Numbered from the stretch's first letter, positions 43,064 to 53,534 are shown. The stretch is DNA of 64,000 nucleotides from Bacillota bacterium (GCA_023393125.1 JAEWMQ010000020.1:1-64000); one strand, 5' to 3'. Notes: generated by a model not told the origin, from the sequence alone. Made by a program: numbers and translations.

Positions 43064-45127
43064 CTATGCTCTAGCGGCAATGACCTTTTGCTGAATCTCT
43101 ACAGGTGCTTCTTCATAGCGTTCAAAGTAGTAATCTACTTCTCCTCTGCCTTGTGTCATAGAACGTACATCTGTGGCATAGGTATAGAGCTCAGCTAGTG
43201 GTACTTCTGCAATAATCACCTGCTTACCACCTCTTTGGTCCATACCAATCATATGTCCTCTACGCTTTTTCATATCTCCCATAATATCACCTGTATACTC
43301 ATCTGGTACTTTAATTTCCACATGGGCAATAGGCTCTAACAAAGTAGGACTTGCCTTTCCTACACCTTCTTTGAAAGCTACGGTCGTTGCCATCTTAAAG
43401 GCCATTTCAGAAGAATCTACTGGATGATAAGAGCCATCTAATAAAACAGCTTTAACGCCTACTACTGGATAGCCAGCTAATACGCCTTTTAAAATACACT
43501 CTTCTAAACCTTTTTCTACAGCTGGGAAGTATTGTTTAGGTACTGAACCTCCAAATATCTTTTCTTCAAAAACATAAGGCATTTCTAAATCACCAGAAGG
43601 CTCAAAAGCCATAACTACATCGCCATATTGACCATGTCCTCCTGATTGTTTTTTATGCTTACCACGTACATTGGCTTTACCTTTAATCGTCTCTCTATAA
43701 GGTGTGGTAGGTGATTGTAAATAAACATCTACTTTAAACTTATTCTTTAACATACTTACAACTACATCTAATTGCTGTTCTCCTATACCACACAAAATCG
43801 CTTCATGGGTTTCTTTATCATTTTCTACAGACAAAGTATAGTCTTCTGCCATGAGCTTTATGAGGCTACTAGACATTTTTTCTTCATCACCCTTACCTGT
43901 AGGGAAAATAGCTTTTTTCACTAAGCCTTTTGGAAATACAATGGGCTCATATTGGTACTCAAACTCTTTATCTGACATGGTGTCACCTGTCTTAGGTGTT
44001 TTAAGCTTAGCAACTGCGCCAATATCCCCTGGATATAAGGCATCTACTTCTTTTTGTTCTTTTCCTGAAAGCACATAGAGGTGGCTAAAACGCTCTATTT
44101 CACCTGTCCTTACATTGATTAAGCTATCATCAGTTTTAATGGTACCTGTTTTGACTTTAAATAAAGAAAGTTTTCCAATAAAAGGGTCTACAATGGTTTT
44201 AAAGATGAAAATGGACTTTTTCTCGTCATTTGAACAAGCTATTTTTTTCATTTCTTCTGTTCTTTGATGAATAGCTGTAGAAGGCTTAGCTTCATTAGGT
44301 GCTGGGAATAAGGAAATGATGGTATCCATTAACACAGAGATGCCTGTAGCATTAATAGCGCTACCACAAAGTACGGGCACAATTTCTTTATTCATAACTC
44401 CTTTTTTATAAGCTACTTCTATTTCTTCAGGTGTTAATTCTTCTTCTGCAAAATATTTTTCCATAAGCACTTCATCTGTCTCAGCTACAGCTTCTAAAAT
44501 CATGGTTCGTATCGGTCTAATAGCCTCTTCTAAGTGTTCTGGTATCGGACAAGTAACTACTTTTTGCCCATCAAAGCGGCGACCTAACATTTTAAGAACA
44601 TGAACATAGCCTACAAACTGCCCTTTTTCATACCAAGGTACTTGAACAGGTGCGATGCTCGTACCAAACTTCTCCTTACAAGTTGTGAGTATAGCTTCAA
44701 TATTAACATTAGGTGCATCCATTTCAGTAATGAAAAGCATCTTAGGAATGTCAGCTTCTGTAGCTATTTCCCATGCCTTTTCTGTACCTACTTCTACGCC
44801 AGACGAAGCTCTAACAACTATAAGGGCACTATCTGCTACACTTACAGCTTCCTTAACACCACCTACAAAATCAAAATAACCAGGTGTATCAAGTAAATTG
44901 AGCTTGTAATCTTTCCATAAAATAGGTACTAAAGAGGTGCGAATTGAAATCTTACGTTTTATTTCTTCTGGATCAAAATCACTGACTGTACTGCCTGACT
45001 CAACTTTTCCTAACCTTGATGTCATACCTGCGGCATACAACATAGCTTCTGCTAAAGTTGTTTTACCTGTACTTCCGTGTCCTAATAAAGCAATGTTACG
45101 AATATATTGTGTTTCATATGCTTTCAT
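43064..45127 (-). CDS. Elongation factor G paralogue (EF-G-like GTPase) with altered G4 motif
   Basis: 687 residues with all EF-G domains. G1 is GHGSTGKTT (16-24), G3 is DTPGYFDF (80-87), then domain II, III, IV (GHGQYGDVVMAFEPSGDLEM, AVLLDGSYHPVDSSEMAFKM) and V (RRGHMIGMDQRGGKQVIIAE). The G4 motif that normally reads NKMD is TEMD (134-137), which should weaken guanine specificity. No ribosomal-protein operon surrounds it, so it is not the main fusA. GAAGGAGG lies close to the ATG. A special translation or ribosome-related role is likely but unproven. Confidence 0.9.
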   Translation of the reverse strand: MKAYETQYIRNIALLGHGSTGKTTLAEAMLYAAGMTSRLGKVESGSTVSDFDPEEIKRKISIRTSLVPILWKDYKLNLLDTPGYFDFVGGVKEAVSVADSALIVVRASSGVEVGTEKAWEIATEADIPKMLFITEMDAPNVNIEAILTTCKEKFGTSIAPVQVPWYEKGQFVGYVHVLKMLGRRFDGQKVVTCPIPEHLEEAIRPIRTMILEAVAETDEVLMEKYFAEEELTPEEIEVAYKKGVMNKEIVPVLCGSAINATGISVLMDTIISLFPAPNEAKPSTAIHQRTEEMKKIACSNDEKKSIFIFKTIVDPFIGKLSLFKVKTGTIKTDDSLINVRTGEIERFSHLYVLSGKEQKEVDALYPGDIGAVAKLKTPKTGDTMSDKEFEYQYEPIVFPKGLVKKAIFPTGKGDEEKMSSSLIKLMAEDYTLSVENDKETHEAILCGIGEQQLDVVVSMLKNKFKVDVYLQSPTTPYRETIKGKANVRGKHKKQSGGHGQYGDVVMAFEPSGDLEMPYVFEEKIFGGSVPKQYFPAVEKGLEECILKGVLAGYPVVGVKAVLLDGSYHPVDSSEMAFKMATTVAFKEGVGKASPTLLEPIAHVEIKVPDEYTGDIMGDMKKRRGHMIGMDQRGGKQVIIAEVPLAELYTYATDVRSMTQGRGEVDYYFERYEEAPVEIQQKVIAARA

Positions 45128-45269
45128 AGAATGACCTCCTTCAAGATAAGATAACTACTTGCTCCTTACTAATATTATTTCTATGCTCGTATTAAAATTC
45201 CTCTTTTATTGATTAATTTAAAAATAAAAATATATCTTTATATTATGTTTATTTTGCACAAAAAAGAAA

Positions 45270-45313
45270 GGCGATATGATCTAACTTTTTATATTATGTC
45301 AGATCATATCACC
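45270..45313 (-). terminator. Intrinsic terminator after the gene at 45320
   Basis: GGTGATATGATCTGA pairs with TTAGATCATATCGCC and TTTCTTTTTT follows on the minus strand. Confidence 0.85.
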
Positions 45314-45319
45314 TTATTA

Positions 45320-45733
45320 TTATGCTTCATGTTTAGCCATACAGATTTCTTCAAGTGTTGACAGCAAATCTTCTAGATTCGTTTTTATATCAACACTTTT
45401 GACAAGCTGACAAAGCCTTTCTTCTACTGTTTCATCAATTTCTTCTATGCCTTGCTTTTCTAAGTTATTGATTAAGTAGTTATAAATCAGTGCTTCAAAG
45501 TTTCTTATAAACAAACTACTTAAATAATCGTTAAGAGCTAGCATTTGCATAATGGTAGAGTCTAAATTAAGATTCATATGCCCCAAAACAGCTTCATTGA
45601 TAATACGTGAAACAACGACTTCTAAGCTATCTACTGAGTACTGATATAAGGCAGTCAAAATTTTAATTTCATTGATATCTTTATATTTCTCTCTGGTATG
45701 AAATTTTTTGTAGAGTAGCTGCGTTTCTTTCAC
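45320..45733 (-). CDS. Hypothetical protein
   Basis: 137 residues, soluble, mostly alpha-helical, mildly acidic. No family recognised. Features: KKFHTREKYKDINEIKILTA, a run of helices rich in Leu and Asn, and a C-terminal LEDLLSTLEEIC. GTG start with GAGGGGGGAGAA before it. It stands alone, between the EF-G-like gene and glyA, with a strong terminator behind. Confidence 0.7.
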   Translation of the reverse strand: MKETQLLYKKFHTREKYKDINEIKILTALYQYSVDSLEVVVSRIINEAVLGHMNLNLDSTIMQMLALNDYLSSLFIRNFEALIYNYLINNLEKQGIEEIDETVEERLCQLVKSVDIKTNLEDLLSTLEEICMAKHEA

Positions 45734-45855
45734 TTCTCCCCCCTCCTTCTTCTAAAAATATACCCCTTTCTCAAAACCAACTTACTACCTATATTATATC
45801 ATCTCTGACAGCTATTTACATGACCTTTTAAATCTTTGTGATTTCTAACCAAAAT

Positions 45856-45898
45856 AAGAAGAGCCTTTACTAGCACTTCACCAGTAAAGACTCTTTTT
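45856..45898 (-). terminator. Intrinsic terminator near the glyA stop
   Basis: AGAGTCTTTACTGG pairs with CTAGTAAAGGCTCT. It lies just after the glyA stop codon (45904) on the minus strand. Confidence 0.8.
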
Positions 45899-45903
45899 GC
45901 TTC

Positions 45904-47139
45904 TTAGTATAGTGGATATTGATTTAATAGTGCAGCTACTCTTTGTGCACATTCTTCTTTGTTTGCTTCAAAATCTTTGAGTGCTAAGTAGATAATCTCT
46001 GCAATTTCTTCCATGTCAGCTTCTTTCATACCTCTTGTGGTAACAGCTGCGGTTCCAAGTCTTACTCCACTTGTAACAAATGGTGATGCTGGATCAAATG
46101 GAATCGTATTCTTATTACAAGTAACACCAACTTCATCTAAAAGATGCTCAGCTTCTTTACCTGTTACATTCATATTTCTTACATCTAAGCTCATAACATG
46201 GTTATCTGTACCACCTGATACAATGCGAAGACCTTTATTAATCAGTGCATTAGCAAGTGCCTGTGCATTTTTAATAATTTGTTCTTGATAAGCTTTAAAT
46301 TCTGGAGAAAGAGCTTCTTTAAAGCTTACAGCTTTAGCTGCAATCACATGCATTAATGGGCCACCTTGAATACCAGGGAAAATGGCTTTATCAATCATTG
46401 GTGCAAATTCTTTACTACAAAGAATCATACCACCACGTGGTCCTCTAAGTGTTTTATGTGTTGTTGTAGTCACAAAGTGTGCATATGGCACTGGATTTGG
46501 ATGAAGACCTGCTGCTACAAGACCAGCAATATGTGCCATATCTACCATAAGGTATGCACCTATTTCATCTGCAATTTCTCTAAATTTAGCAAAATCAATC
46601 ACTCTAGAATAGTTACTAGCACCTGCAATAATCATTTTAGGTTTATGTTCTAAGGCAAGTTCTCTTACTACATCATAGTCAATTGTCTCAGTTTCCTTAT
46701 CTACACCGTAAAATACGATATTATAGTGTTTACCTGACATATTAACTGGACTACCATGTGTTAAGTGACCACCATGGCTAAGATCCATACCCATTACTGT
46801 ATCACCAGGTTTAAGTACTGCAAAGAAAACAGCTTGGTTTGCTTGTGAACCTGAGTTAGGTTGCACATTAGCATGTTCTGCGCCAAAGAGCTCCGTAGCA
46901 CGATCTCTTGCTAAATCTTCGATTTGGTCTACTACTTCACAACCACCATAATAACGTTTACCTGGGTAACCTTCCGCATATTTGTTAGTTAAAGTACTTC
47001 CCATAGCTGCCATTACTGCTTTAGAAACAAAGTTTTCTGAAGCAATTAATTCGATTTTATTATTTTGTCTATCCGTTTCTTTTTCAATAAGTTCTTTCAT
47101 TTCTGGGTCAATAAGGTTTAATTCATCTAATGTATACAT
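45904..47139 (-). CDS. glyA: Serine hydroxymethyltransferase
   Basis: 411 residues, a fold-type I PLP enzyme. It contains NKYAEGYPGKRYYGGCEVVD, HGGHLTHG, the PLP lysine in VTTTTHKTLRGPRGG (Lys about 228) and the C-terminal PFVTSGVRLGTAAVTTRGM. It interconverts serine and glycine with tetrahydrofolate and supplies one-carbon units. AGGAGGATATAAA precedes the ATG. No riboswitch seen upstream; the 180-base spacer is low-complexity AT repeats (TTCTTCATT-like). Confidence 0.97.
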   Translation of the reverse strand: MYTLDELNLIDPEMKELIEKETDRQNNKIELIASENFVSKAVMAAMGSTLTNKYAEGYPGKRYYGGCEVVDQIEDLARDRATELFGAEHANVQPNSGSQANQAVFFAVLKPGDTVMGMDLSHGGHLTHGSPVNMSGKHYNIVFYGVDKETETIDYDVVRELALEHKPKMIIAGASNYSRVIDFAKFREIADEIGAYLMVDMAHIAGLVAAGLHPNPVPYAHFVTTTTHKTLRGPRGGMILCSKEFAPMIDKAIFPGIQGGPLMHVIAAKAVSFKEALSPEFKAYQEQIIKNAQALANALINKGLRIVSGGTDNHVMSLDVRNMNVTGKEAEHLLDEVGVTCNKNTIPFDPASPFVTSGVRLGTAAVTTRGMKEADMEEIAEIIYLALKDFEANKEECAQRVAALLNQYPLY

Positions 47140-47320
47140 TTTATATCCTCCTATGATAAAAGCAATTAATAAGGAAGAATGAATAATGAAGAATTGTTAA
47201 TTAAAACATCTTCTGATTATTGATTCTTCGTTATTTTTCACTCTTTACCTTTCATTGTTTATTATTAATTATTTATTCTATATTTCTAATTCTTCACTCT
47301 TCATTCTTAATTCTTCATTG

Positions 47321-47902
47321 CTACTTTTCCATATAAGCAGCATATCCTTTTTGAAGTGCCACTTTATTCATTTCGATTGTTTTAGCTGGTACATTTTTTT
47401 CTACAATGGCTTCCCATTCTACTAGAGAATCTCCAATATAGGCAGCATATGCACCAATCATAATCATATTCACTACTTTAACATTCCCAATTTCTTCTGC
47501 AATAGTTAATGCATCAATAAAACAGTGTTCGTTGCAACTTGCTTTCAAAGTCTCCAAAATATTTTCAGGATACTTATCAGCTCCCATAACCACTGGCATA
47601 GGGTCAATTTGCTGGGTATTCACAATGATTGCCCCATCTTCCTTTAAATAAGGTAAATAACGAAGTGCTTCTAACTTCTCAAAAGCAAATATAATGTCTG
47701 CTTCTCCTAGTTCTACAAGTGGTGAGTATACCTTTTTACCATACTTTACTTGCATCACTACGCTACCACCACGCTGGGCCATACCATGTACTTCTGACAT
47801 TTTCACATCAAGACCTCTAGTCATTGCATGGTTACCAATAATACGACCTGTTAAAAGTGTGCCTTGACCACCTACACCAACAATGAGTATATTCTTTGTC
47901 AT
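47321..47902 (-). CDS. iorB: Indolepyruvate:ferredoxin oxidoreductase, beta subunit
   Basis: 193 residues, the 2-oxoacid oxidoreductase gamma/beta-type domain: NILIVGVGGQGTLLTGRIIG at the start, then EVHGMAQRGGSVVMQVKYG. It overlaps the iorA stop (TAATG) and its ribosome site lies in the end of iorA. With IorA it oxidises aryl pyruvates (or runs the reverse reductive carboxylation) with ferredoxin, in the cytoplasm of anaerobes. Confidence 0.94.
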   Translation of the reverse strand: MTKNILIVGVGGQGTLLTGRIIGNHAMTRGLDVKMSEVHGMAQRGGSVVMQVKYGKKVYSPLVELGEADIIFAFEKLEALRYLPYLKEDGAIIVNTQQIDPMPVVMGADKYPENILETLKASCNEHCFIDALTIAEEIGNVKVVNMIMIGAYAAYIGDSLVEWEAIVEKNVPAKTIEMNKVALQKGYAAYMEK

Positions 47903-47903
47903 A

Positions 47904-49631
47904 TTATTTTACCTCCTTGCTAATTGCTTGTTTTGGACAAACTGAAACACATAAGCCACATCCGGCACAAAGTGCTGCATTAATGCTCATACTTTCTTCG
48001 CCTTTACAAATAGCAGGACAGCCTAACTTTAAGCATATACCACATTGAATGCAAGTCTCATCGTTAATATCATACTTGCCCCATTTCTCTTTAATAATTA
48101 ATTTACATGGCGCTTTAGTAATAATAACCGAAGGTTCTTCTTTAGCTATTTCTTCTTTTAAAGTAGCTTCTACAGCTTTCATATCATATGCATTAACAGT
48201 TATCACATTTGGCACTCCAATCGCCTTACATAATGCTGAAATATCAACTGTATGGGTTATCTCATTTTTAAGTGTATAACCTGTTGCAGGATTATGCTGG
48301 TGCCCTGTCATACCTGTAATAGAATTATCCGCAATAATGACTGTAGAGATACCTTTATTATACACAATATCCACAAGTCCTGTAAGACCAGAGTGAATAA
48401 AAGTAGAATCTCCAATAATAGCTACAACATTTTTGCTAAACGCTTTACCCCTTGCTTTTTCCATACCGTGAGCCATTCCAATGCTTGCTCCCATACATAC
48501 ACAAGTATCCATAGCCCCATGAGGAGGTGCTGAACCTAGCGTATAGCATCCAATATCACCTGTTACTGTAAGCTTTAATTTATTAAGGATGGTATAAACA
48601 CCTCTATGTGGGCATCCAGGACAAAGTACTGGAGGTCTTGTAGGTAACTTTTCTGATGCTCTTACAGCTGGCACTTCTAAGCCAAAAGCTACCTTAATTT
48701 GCCTAACAGATATTTCTCCTTGTCTGCCAAAAAGTTCTTTACCTTTTGCTGCAAATCCTAATGCTCTTACTTGCTCCTCAATAACAGGTTCTAATTCTTC
48801 TACTATGTATAATACTTCTACCTCACTGGCAAAGTTCTTAATGACTTCCGTGGGTAATGGGTTAACCATATCTAGCTTTAAAATATTAGCTTCAATACCA
48901 GCTTCTTTTACATATTGATAACAAATACCACTGGTAATAATACCTGCTTTACTATTTGTTCTTTCAATATGACATAAGCCTAATTGATCGGCATCTTCAG
49001 CTAAGCGTAAGTTACGATCTTCTACCATCATATGCTTAGGCCTTGCATTAGCTGGTGTCATCACATATTTACGAATATCCTTCACATAAGGTTTAAGCTC
49101 TACGTCTTCCCTTTCACCTATTTCTACAACTCCTTGTGAGTGAGATACCCTAGTCGTAGGTCTTATAATGACGGGCGTATCATAAGCTTCACTGATTTCC
49201 ATGGCCTTTTTAACAAAGGTCTTACATTCCTCGCTATCTGAAGGTTCAAGAACAGGTATATGTGCTGCTCTTGCTATCATTCTAGTGTCTTGCTCATTTT
49301 GTGAACTATGCATACCAGGGTCATCTGCAACAAATATAACAAGTCCTGCATTAACACCGGTATAAGAGGCTGTAAACAAAGGGTCTGCTGCCACATTTAA
49401 ACCAACATGTTTCATAGCTACGACAGATCTAGCACCTGCTATACTACTTCCTATAGCTACTTCTAAAGCAACTTTTTCATTAGGTGCCCACTCTGCGTAA
49501 ATTTCATCATATCTAGCTATAAACTCTGTGATCTCAGTGCTAGGTGTTCCAGGGTACGAAGCTGCAACAGTAACTCCGGCTTCATAGGCCCCTCTTGCAA
49601 TAGCTTCATTTCCAAGCATTAACTTCTTCAT
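47904..49631 (-). CDS. iorA: Indolepyruvate:ferredoxin oxidoreductase, alpha subunit
   Basis: 575 residues. The N-terminal pyrimidine-binding domain starts KLMLGNEAIARGAYEAGVTV. The thiamine-diphosphate domain has CPGCPHRGVYT, GDIGCYTLGSAPP and IGDSTFIHSGLTG. The C-terminus carries two 4Fe-4S clusters: CIQCGICLKLGCPAIC (about 524-539) and CAGCGLCVSVCP (about 552-563). It catalyses oxygen-sensitive aryl-pyruvate oxidation to aryl-acetyl-CoA. First gene of iorAB. AAGGAGGATTTTC precedes the ATG. Confidence 0.96.
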   Translation of the reverse strand: MKKLMLGNEAIARGAYEAGVTVAASYPGTPSTEITEFIARYDEIYAEWAPNEKVALEVAIGSSIAGARSVVAMKHVGLNVAADPLFTASYTGVNAGLVIFVADDPGMHSSQNEQDTRMIARAAHIPVLEPSDSEECKTFVKKAMEISEAYDTPVIIRPTTRVSHSQGVVEIGEREDVELKPYVKDIRKYVMTPANARPKHMMVEDRNLRLAEDADQLGLCHIERTNSKAGIITSGICYQYVKEAGIEANILKLDMVNPLPTEVIKNFASEVEVLYIVEELEPVIEEQVRALGFAAKGKELFGRQGEISVRQIKVAFGLEVPAVRASEKLPTRPPVLCPGCPHRGVYTILNKLKLTVTGDIGCYTLGSAPPHGAMDTCVCMGASIGMAHGMEKARGKAFSKNVVAIIGDSTFIHSGLTGLVDIVYNKGISTVIIADNSITGMTGHQHNPATGYTLKNEITHTVDISALCKAIGVPNVITVNAYDMKAVEATLKEEIAKEEPSVIITKAPCKLIIKEKWGKYDINDETCIQCGICLKLGCPAICKGEESMSINAALCAGCGLCVSVCPKQAISKEVK

Positions 49632-49817
49632 GAAAATCCTCCTTTTTGATGATATAAGGATAGTTCTCGCAACTACATCTATGATAGCACTAATTTTCTT
49701 TATTTTTCAAGCTTTTATGAATATTAATTAGTATAAATGCTAATTTATTTATTAGCAAGTTTTTTTATATCATATTATTGAATATCTTAAAGTTAACTTT
49801 ATTTATCACAAAACAAA

Positions 49818-49862
49818 CAAGAGACCTTCTAGCACAAAGGCTAGATTAGGTCTCTTGTTTCT
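49818..49862. terminator. Bidirectional intrinsic terminator
   Basis: AACAAGAGACC pairs with GGTCTCTTGTT, with an inner CTAGC/GCTAG stem and T-rich ends. It closes the MoxR-DUF58-transglutaminase operon. Confidence 0.85.
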
Positions 49863-49883
49863 GTTCATATTTAAAAATAGACT

Positions 49884-52337
49884 TTATTTCACTAATAGAA
49901 AGTACATATTTAAACGTCTATATCCAAAACTACCTAGCTCTCTTGATAATAAAAGTTTTAGATGTGCTAAATACATGTCTAGTCTTTGCATTTCATCTAT
50001 CGTTACCTGATGCTCACCAAAACGACACTTTAAATAAATGTTAATCACTTCTTCAAAAGAGACTTCATTTAAAGCGAGGCTTTGGTCGACTCGCTTAGCA
50101 TATCCCATAATGGACTCTTCTTCTAATTTAGGATAACCCCTTTTTTCTATATAAAATAAAATTTCTCTAATCAACAATTTGGCTTTTTCATTGCTAATTG
50201 CTTTCATCAGCTGCCTCTTATACTTCCAAGCTACAATACCTACATAACTAAGAAGCAATAGGGGTAAAATCACTAGGGCCGTGCCTAGAATCCATAATAT
50301 AACCTTAGAAGCTGAATTTTCTTCTTTTACCACTTCTTTCATAGCTGATGGTGTTGCTACTGGTACTTCTTCTGGCATTGTGCTTTCTATAATGCCAGAA
50401 GAAGTACCAGTTTCAGACAATACTTTATTCCAGCCTTCTAGACCTTCATTATTATACTGAGATGTTGCATCAAAAGTTACCCAGCCATATCCTTCTATAT
50501 AAGCTTCTACCCAAGCATGCAGCTTATTTTTCATTACAGGGTAAACACCATTAACACCTTCACTATAATCTACTACTATCCCCTCTACATAACGCGTTGG
50601 AATACCTTCACATCTTGCTAGTACGGCCATAGCTGTAGCAAAGTATGTACAGTAGCCTTCTTTTTGCTGAAATAAAAAGTAATCTACAAAGTCCGCTTCC
50701 TCGGGCGTACCTTGAGGTGTTTTAGTATAGGTATATTGCTTTAAATACTGCTTAATAGCTTCTAGCTTATCATAAGTTGTTGGCGCGTCCTTTGTAATAC
50801 TTTGCGCTAGTTCATAAACTCTAGCTGGTAACTGCTTAGGTAGTGAAGTATACTCCTTATTAATGTGCTGAGCTCTTTCATAAAGTTGTTTTTCTAACTG
50901 CTTACCTGTAAGAAAACTATAAAGTCCCTCTTGCTGATAAACCTGCCAAAAAACAGCATCTGACTGTAAATGTGCACTCCCTATAAGCTGATTAGTTGGG
51001 TTTTCTTCATAGCGAAAGTCGTCTAGACTTCTTAAATAATTTTTAAGGACTTCACTTTCTAAATTCATCTCTATAAAGGAAAAATGATAATTAAAGCCTT
51101 TTTTCTTATTTCGTTTATAAGTAATATTCACTCCCTTGGTAAAGGGAGGCTTCTCCTCCATGTTTAGCACTAAATCATAAGTGGCATTGGTGTAAAATAA
51201 GCTTTTTGTTCGAAGTTTTTCAAAATTGATGGCAATACTGGCAGGGTGAAAAAGCTCCTCTATGGTATTTAATTGGCTACGATATAAGGAGTATAATAGC
51301 TCCTTATACTCTAGCTGATATTCTTCCTCATCTTCCACTTCATAAACTTGCTCTTTACTCCAGCCATGTCCCGTGTATACGTTTCTTACATTCCCCTTTA
51401 AATAAGTTATATTTTTAGGTACAGGTGTCTGTTTTAACTCATACCCTAATGCTTCATAAATTTGCTTTAATCTTTTGTTTTCTGCTAAGGGCAGTATTTC
51501 TACTGTTAAAAGTAATTGTTCTGATGTTCCTAATTTCTTATCTAACTCTACGTATTCTTCATCTGAAAATTGAATTTGAAATTCTCCATTATCTCCAGTA
51601 GTAAACGCCTCAATAGAAGCCCCCCACTCGCTCATACTATCTGCAACTTGCTGCACTGTTTTTATAACAAACTGCCAACTAATAGGTTTCTTAGAGGTTG
51701 GACCTAAAATAGCACCTATACCTATAAGTAATGCAAACGGCAATAAAAAAGTACTCATCTTTCTATTATACTGAGCATTTTTCCGTTGATACCAATAACT
51801 ACTTACTTGTATAAATACCCATGCCATATAACTCAGCATAAAAAAAACGACAGCTTTACCCACTGCTACCTTACTTATAGTTAAATAAACTACGCCTATT
51901 AACACAATGACACTTAACCCACTTTGCAATCGCATGGACTTTTGTAGTAAGTAAAGTGATAAAATACTCCCCATAGCAAATACAAGACTTACACAAAACG
52001 CTTTATAAAACACATAACGTTCTTCCACTGCATCATATTGCTTAAGCCACTTAAAGCTTTCATAAAAGCTATCAGCTATATTAATATGAAAATAAGCAAA
52101 TACAGCTATAAAAATCCCTATGCTAGCGCCTAATAATAAATAGGTTTGTATATATTTTTTATAGCTATTTACTCCATCTATAATAGTACCTATCAAAAGC
52201 ACCTCTACCACTATTAAAATAACAGGAAGCTTTAAATACAAATAGCTATTGATAAATAACATGGTGCCTAATCCTAAAAGTACTGTCTTTATGAGCTGCT
52301 CGTAACATTGCCACTCTTTACTTACTATACTTTTCAT
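49884..52337 (-). CDS. Transglutaminase-like domain membrane protein (TgpA-type)
   Basis: 817 residues. About seven N-terminal transmembrane helices (20-210) are followed by an extracytoplasmic region with a transglutaminase core. Cys is in EGYCTYFATAMAVLARCEGI, His in KLHAWVEAYIEGYGWVTFDA and Asp in FDATSQY (about 560-640). One more helix (about 700-725) precedes a cytoplasmic tail. AAA ATPase, DUF58 and transglutaminase genes form a conserved module in bacteria; in this module the protein may process envelope proteins. It abuts the DUF58 stop codon. Confidence 0.9.
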   Translation of the reverse strand: MKSIVSKEWQCYEQLIKTVLLGLGTMLFINSYLYLKLPVILIVVEVLLIGTIIDGVNSYKKYIQTYLLLGASIGIFIAVFAYFHINIADSFYESFKWLKQYDAVEERYVFYKAFCVSLVFAMGSILSLYLLQKSMRLQSGLSVIVLIGVVYLTISKVAVGKAVVFFMLSYMAWVFIQVSSYWYQRKNAQYNRKMSTFLLPFALLIGIGAILGPTSKKPISWQFVIKTVQQVADSMSEWGASIEAFTTGDNGEFQIQFSDEEYVELDKKLGTSEQLLLTVEILPLAENKRLKQIYEALGYELKQTPVPKNITYLKGNVRNVYTGHGWSKEQVYEVEDEEEYQLEYKELLYSLYRSQLNTIEELFHPASIAINFEKLRTKSLFYTNATYDLVLNMEEKPPFTKGVNITYKRNKKKGFNYHFSFIEMNLESEVLKNYLRSLDDFRYEENPTNQLIGSAHLQSDAVFWQVYQQEGLYSFLTGKQLEKQLYERAQHINKEYTSLPKQLPARVYELAQSITKDAPTTYDKLEAIKQYLKQYTYTKTPQGTPEEADFVDYFLFQQKEGYCTYFATAMAVLARCEGIPTRYVEGIVVDYSEGVNGVYPVMKNKLHAWVEAYIEGYGWVTFDATSQYNNEGLEGWNKVLSETGTSSGIIESTMPEEVPVATPSAMKEVVKEENSASKVILWILGTALVILPLLLLSYVGIVAWKYKRQLMKAISNEKAKLLIREILFYIEKRGYPKLEEESIMGYAKRVDQSLALNEVSFEEVINIYLKCRFGEHQVTIDEMQRLDMYLAHLKLLLSRELGSFGYRRLNMYFLLVK

Positions 52338-53513
52338 TTAGAGCACCTCCTCTAGCTTTGTTTCCATTCCTATACAAACGACTTGTAAATGAGCTTCTAT
52401 AAATAACCGTATTAACGACTTATCTTCTTTTGGCGTTCCTTCAGCTAAAATAATTGTCACACGATTACCCCTTGCATAAATAGGAAGTAGCTGGGTATAT
52501 AACTCCTTTGTTAAACTGCTTGTTACTAAAATATATTGCTGATTTTCATAGATGTTTCTTGTGCTTCTTTGCAGTAAGTCTATTAAACTAGAAGAAGTAT
52601 TAAAGACTACCTTACTACATTTGTCATAAAGTGCTTGAAAATCCGTTTCACTATAAACTTGTTGAATTCTTATATCTCCTTCTGAAAAAAAGACTTTACA
52701 CGGTACCTTTCTTCTTAAACAATAGTGAGCTAAAGCTAATAGGCTTTCAATGATAAAATCTTGACTACTTAATACCTCTATTGCATTTCCTTTTATCTCT
52801 GTTAAATCCCAAAATAGTAACACTTCACTTTCAGGAATCCCTATACTTACCCTACTCATTAATTCCTGCTTTTTAGCACTTAACTTCCAATGAATCATTT
52901 TCTTTGTATCACCATAAGTGTACTTTCTAGTCTCTGCTATTAGTTCTTCTTCTTGTTTCTTAATAGGAACTGTATTTTGCTTAGCCTCTATACATACTGC
53001 AATTAGCTTAGAGTCCATTAAATTAATCACTCTAGGTAATACCGTAAGTTTCAATTTAGAAACCAATGGATAGGTTATTGGAAATAAGCCAAAGAAATCT
53101 GTAATCTTAACCGACTCAATCCCTACTTCGTATTCTCCTCTGTAATTACATACCATCATAGAATTTAAGCTTTGCTTATCACCAGGCAGCATACAGTACT
53201 CTGTCTCTTCTTTTCCATCTATTACATAAGATCTATCTTTAAAAAAATGGACTCTAATACTATGGTAAGATACCCAATCCTCATTACAAAGCTGAAAAGA
53301 ATATGGAACTGCTTCTCCCTTTACAACCGTTTTCGTTCCAACCCCTTGATAAATCTTAAAACGCATATAGACATAAATAACATAGATTAACGCTACTACA
53401 GGTATAGCTATGGAAAAATAAAACAGACTATAGGCTAAATTACCACCGAAAAAGCTGGCCAAAACGCAGCTAGCCACTATACCTAACATAACAATCAGTC
53501 GATTCATCCACAT
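52338..53513 (-). CDS. DUF58 domain-containing protein
   Basis: 391 residues. Two transmembrane helices at the N-terminus (about 6-45), then the DUF58 block EELIAETRKYTYGDTKKMIH with WKLSAKKQELMSR (about 195-225) and a von-Willebrand-like alpha/beta C-terminus. It is the usual partner of MoxR ATPases. GGGGGACTATT precedes the ATG, 21 bases after the moxR stop. Confidence 0.9.
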   Translation of the reverse strand: MWMNRLIVMLGIVASCVLASFFGGNLAYSLFYFSIAIPVVALIYVIYVYMRFKIYQGVGTKTVVKGEAVPYSFQLCNEDWVSYHSIRVHFFKDRSYVIDGKEETEYCMLPGDKQSLNSMMVCNYRGEYEVGIESVKITDFFGLFPITYPLVSKLKLTVLPRVINLMDSKLIAVCIEAKQNTVPIKKQEEELIAETRKYTYGDTKKMIHWKLSAKKQELMSRVSIGIPESEVLLFWDLTEIKGNAIEVLSSQDFIIESLLALAHYCLRRKVPCKVFFSEGDIRIQQVYSETDFQALYDKCSKVVFNTSSSLIDLLQRSTRNIYENQQYILVTSSLTKELYTQLLPIYARGNRVTIILAEGTPKEDKSLIRLFIEAHLQVVCIGMETKLEEVL

Positions 53514-53534
53514 AATAGTCCCCCGCTCTCATTT

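Noticed and set aside
47150..47315. Riboswitch or small gene upstream of glyA.
   Set aside because: The spacer is made of degenerate TTCTTCATT/ATTAATTATT repeats with no aptamer-like fold or open frame.
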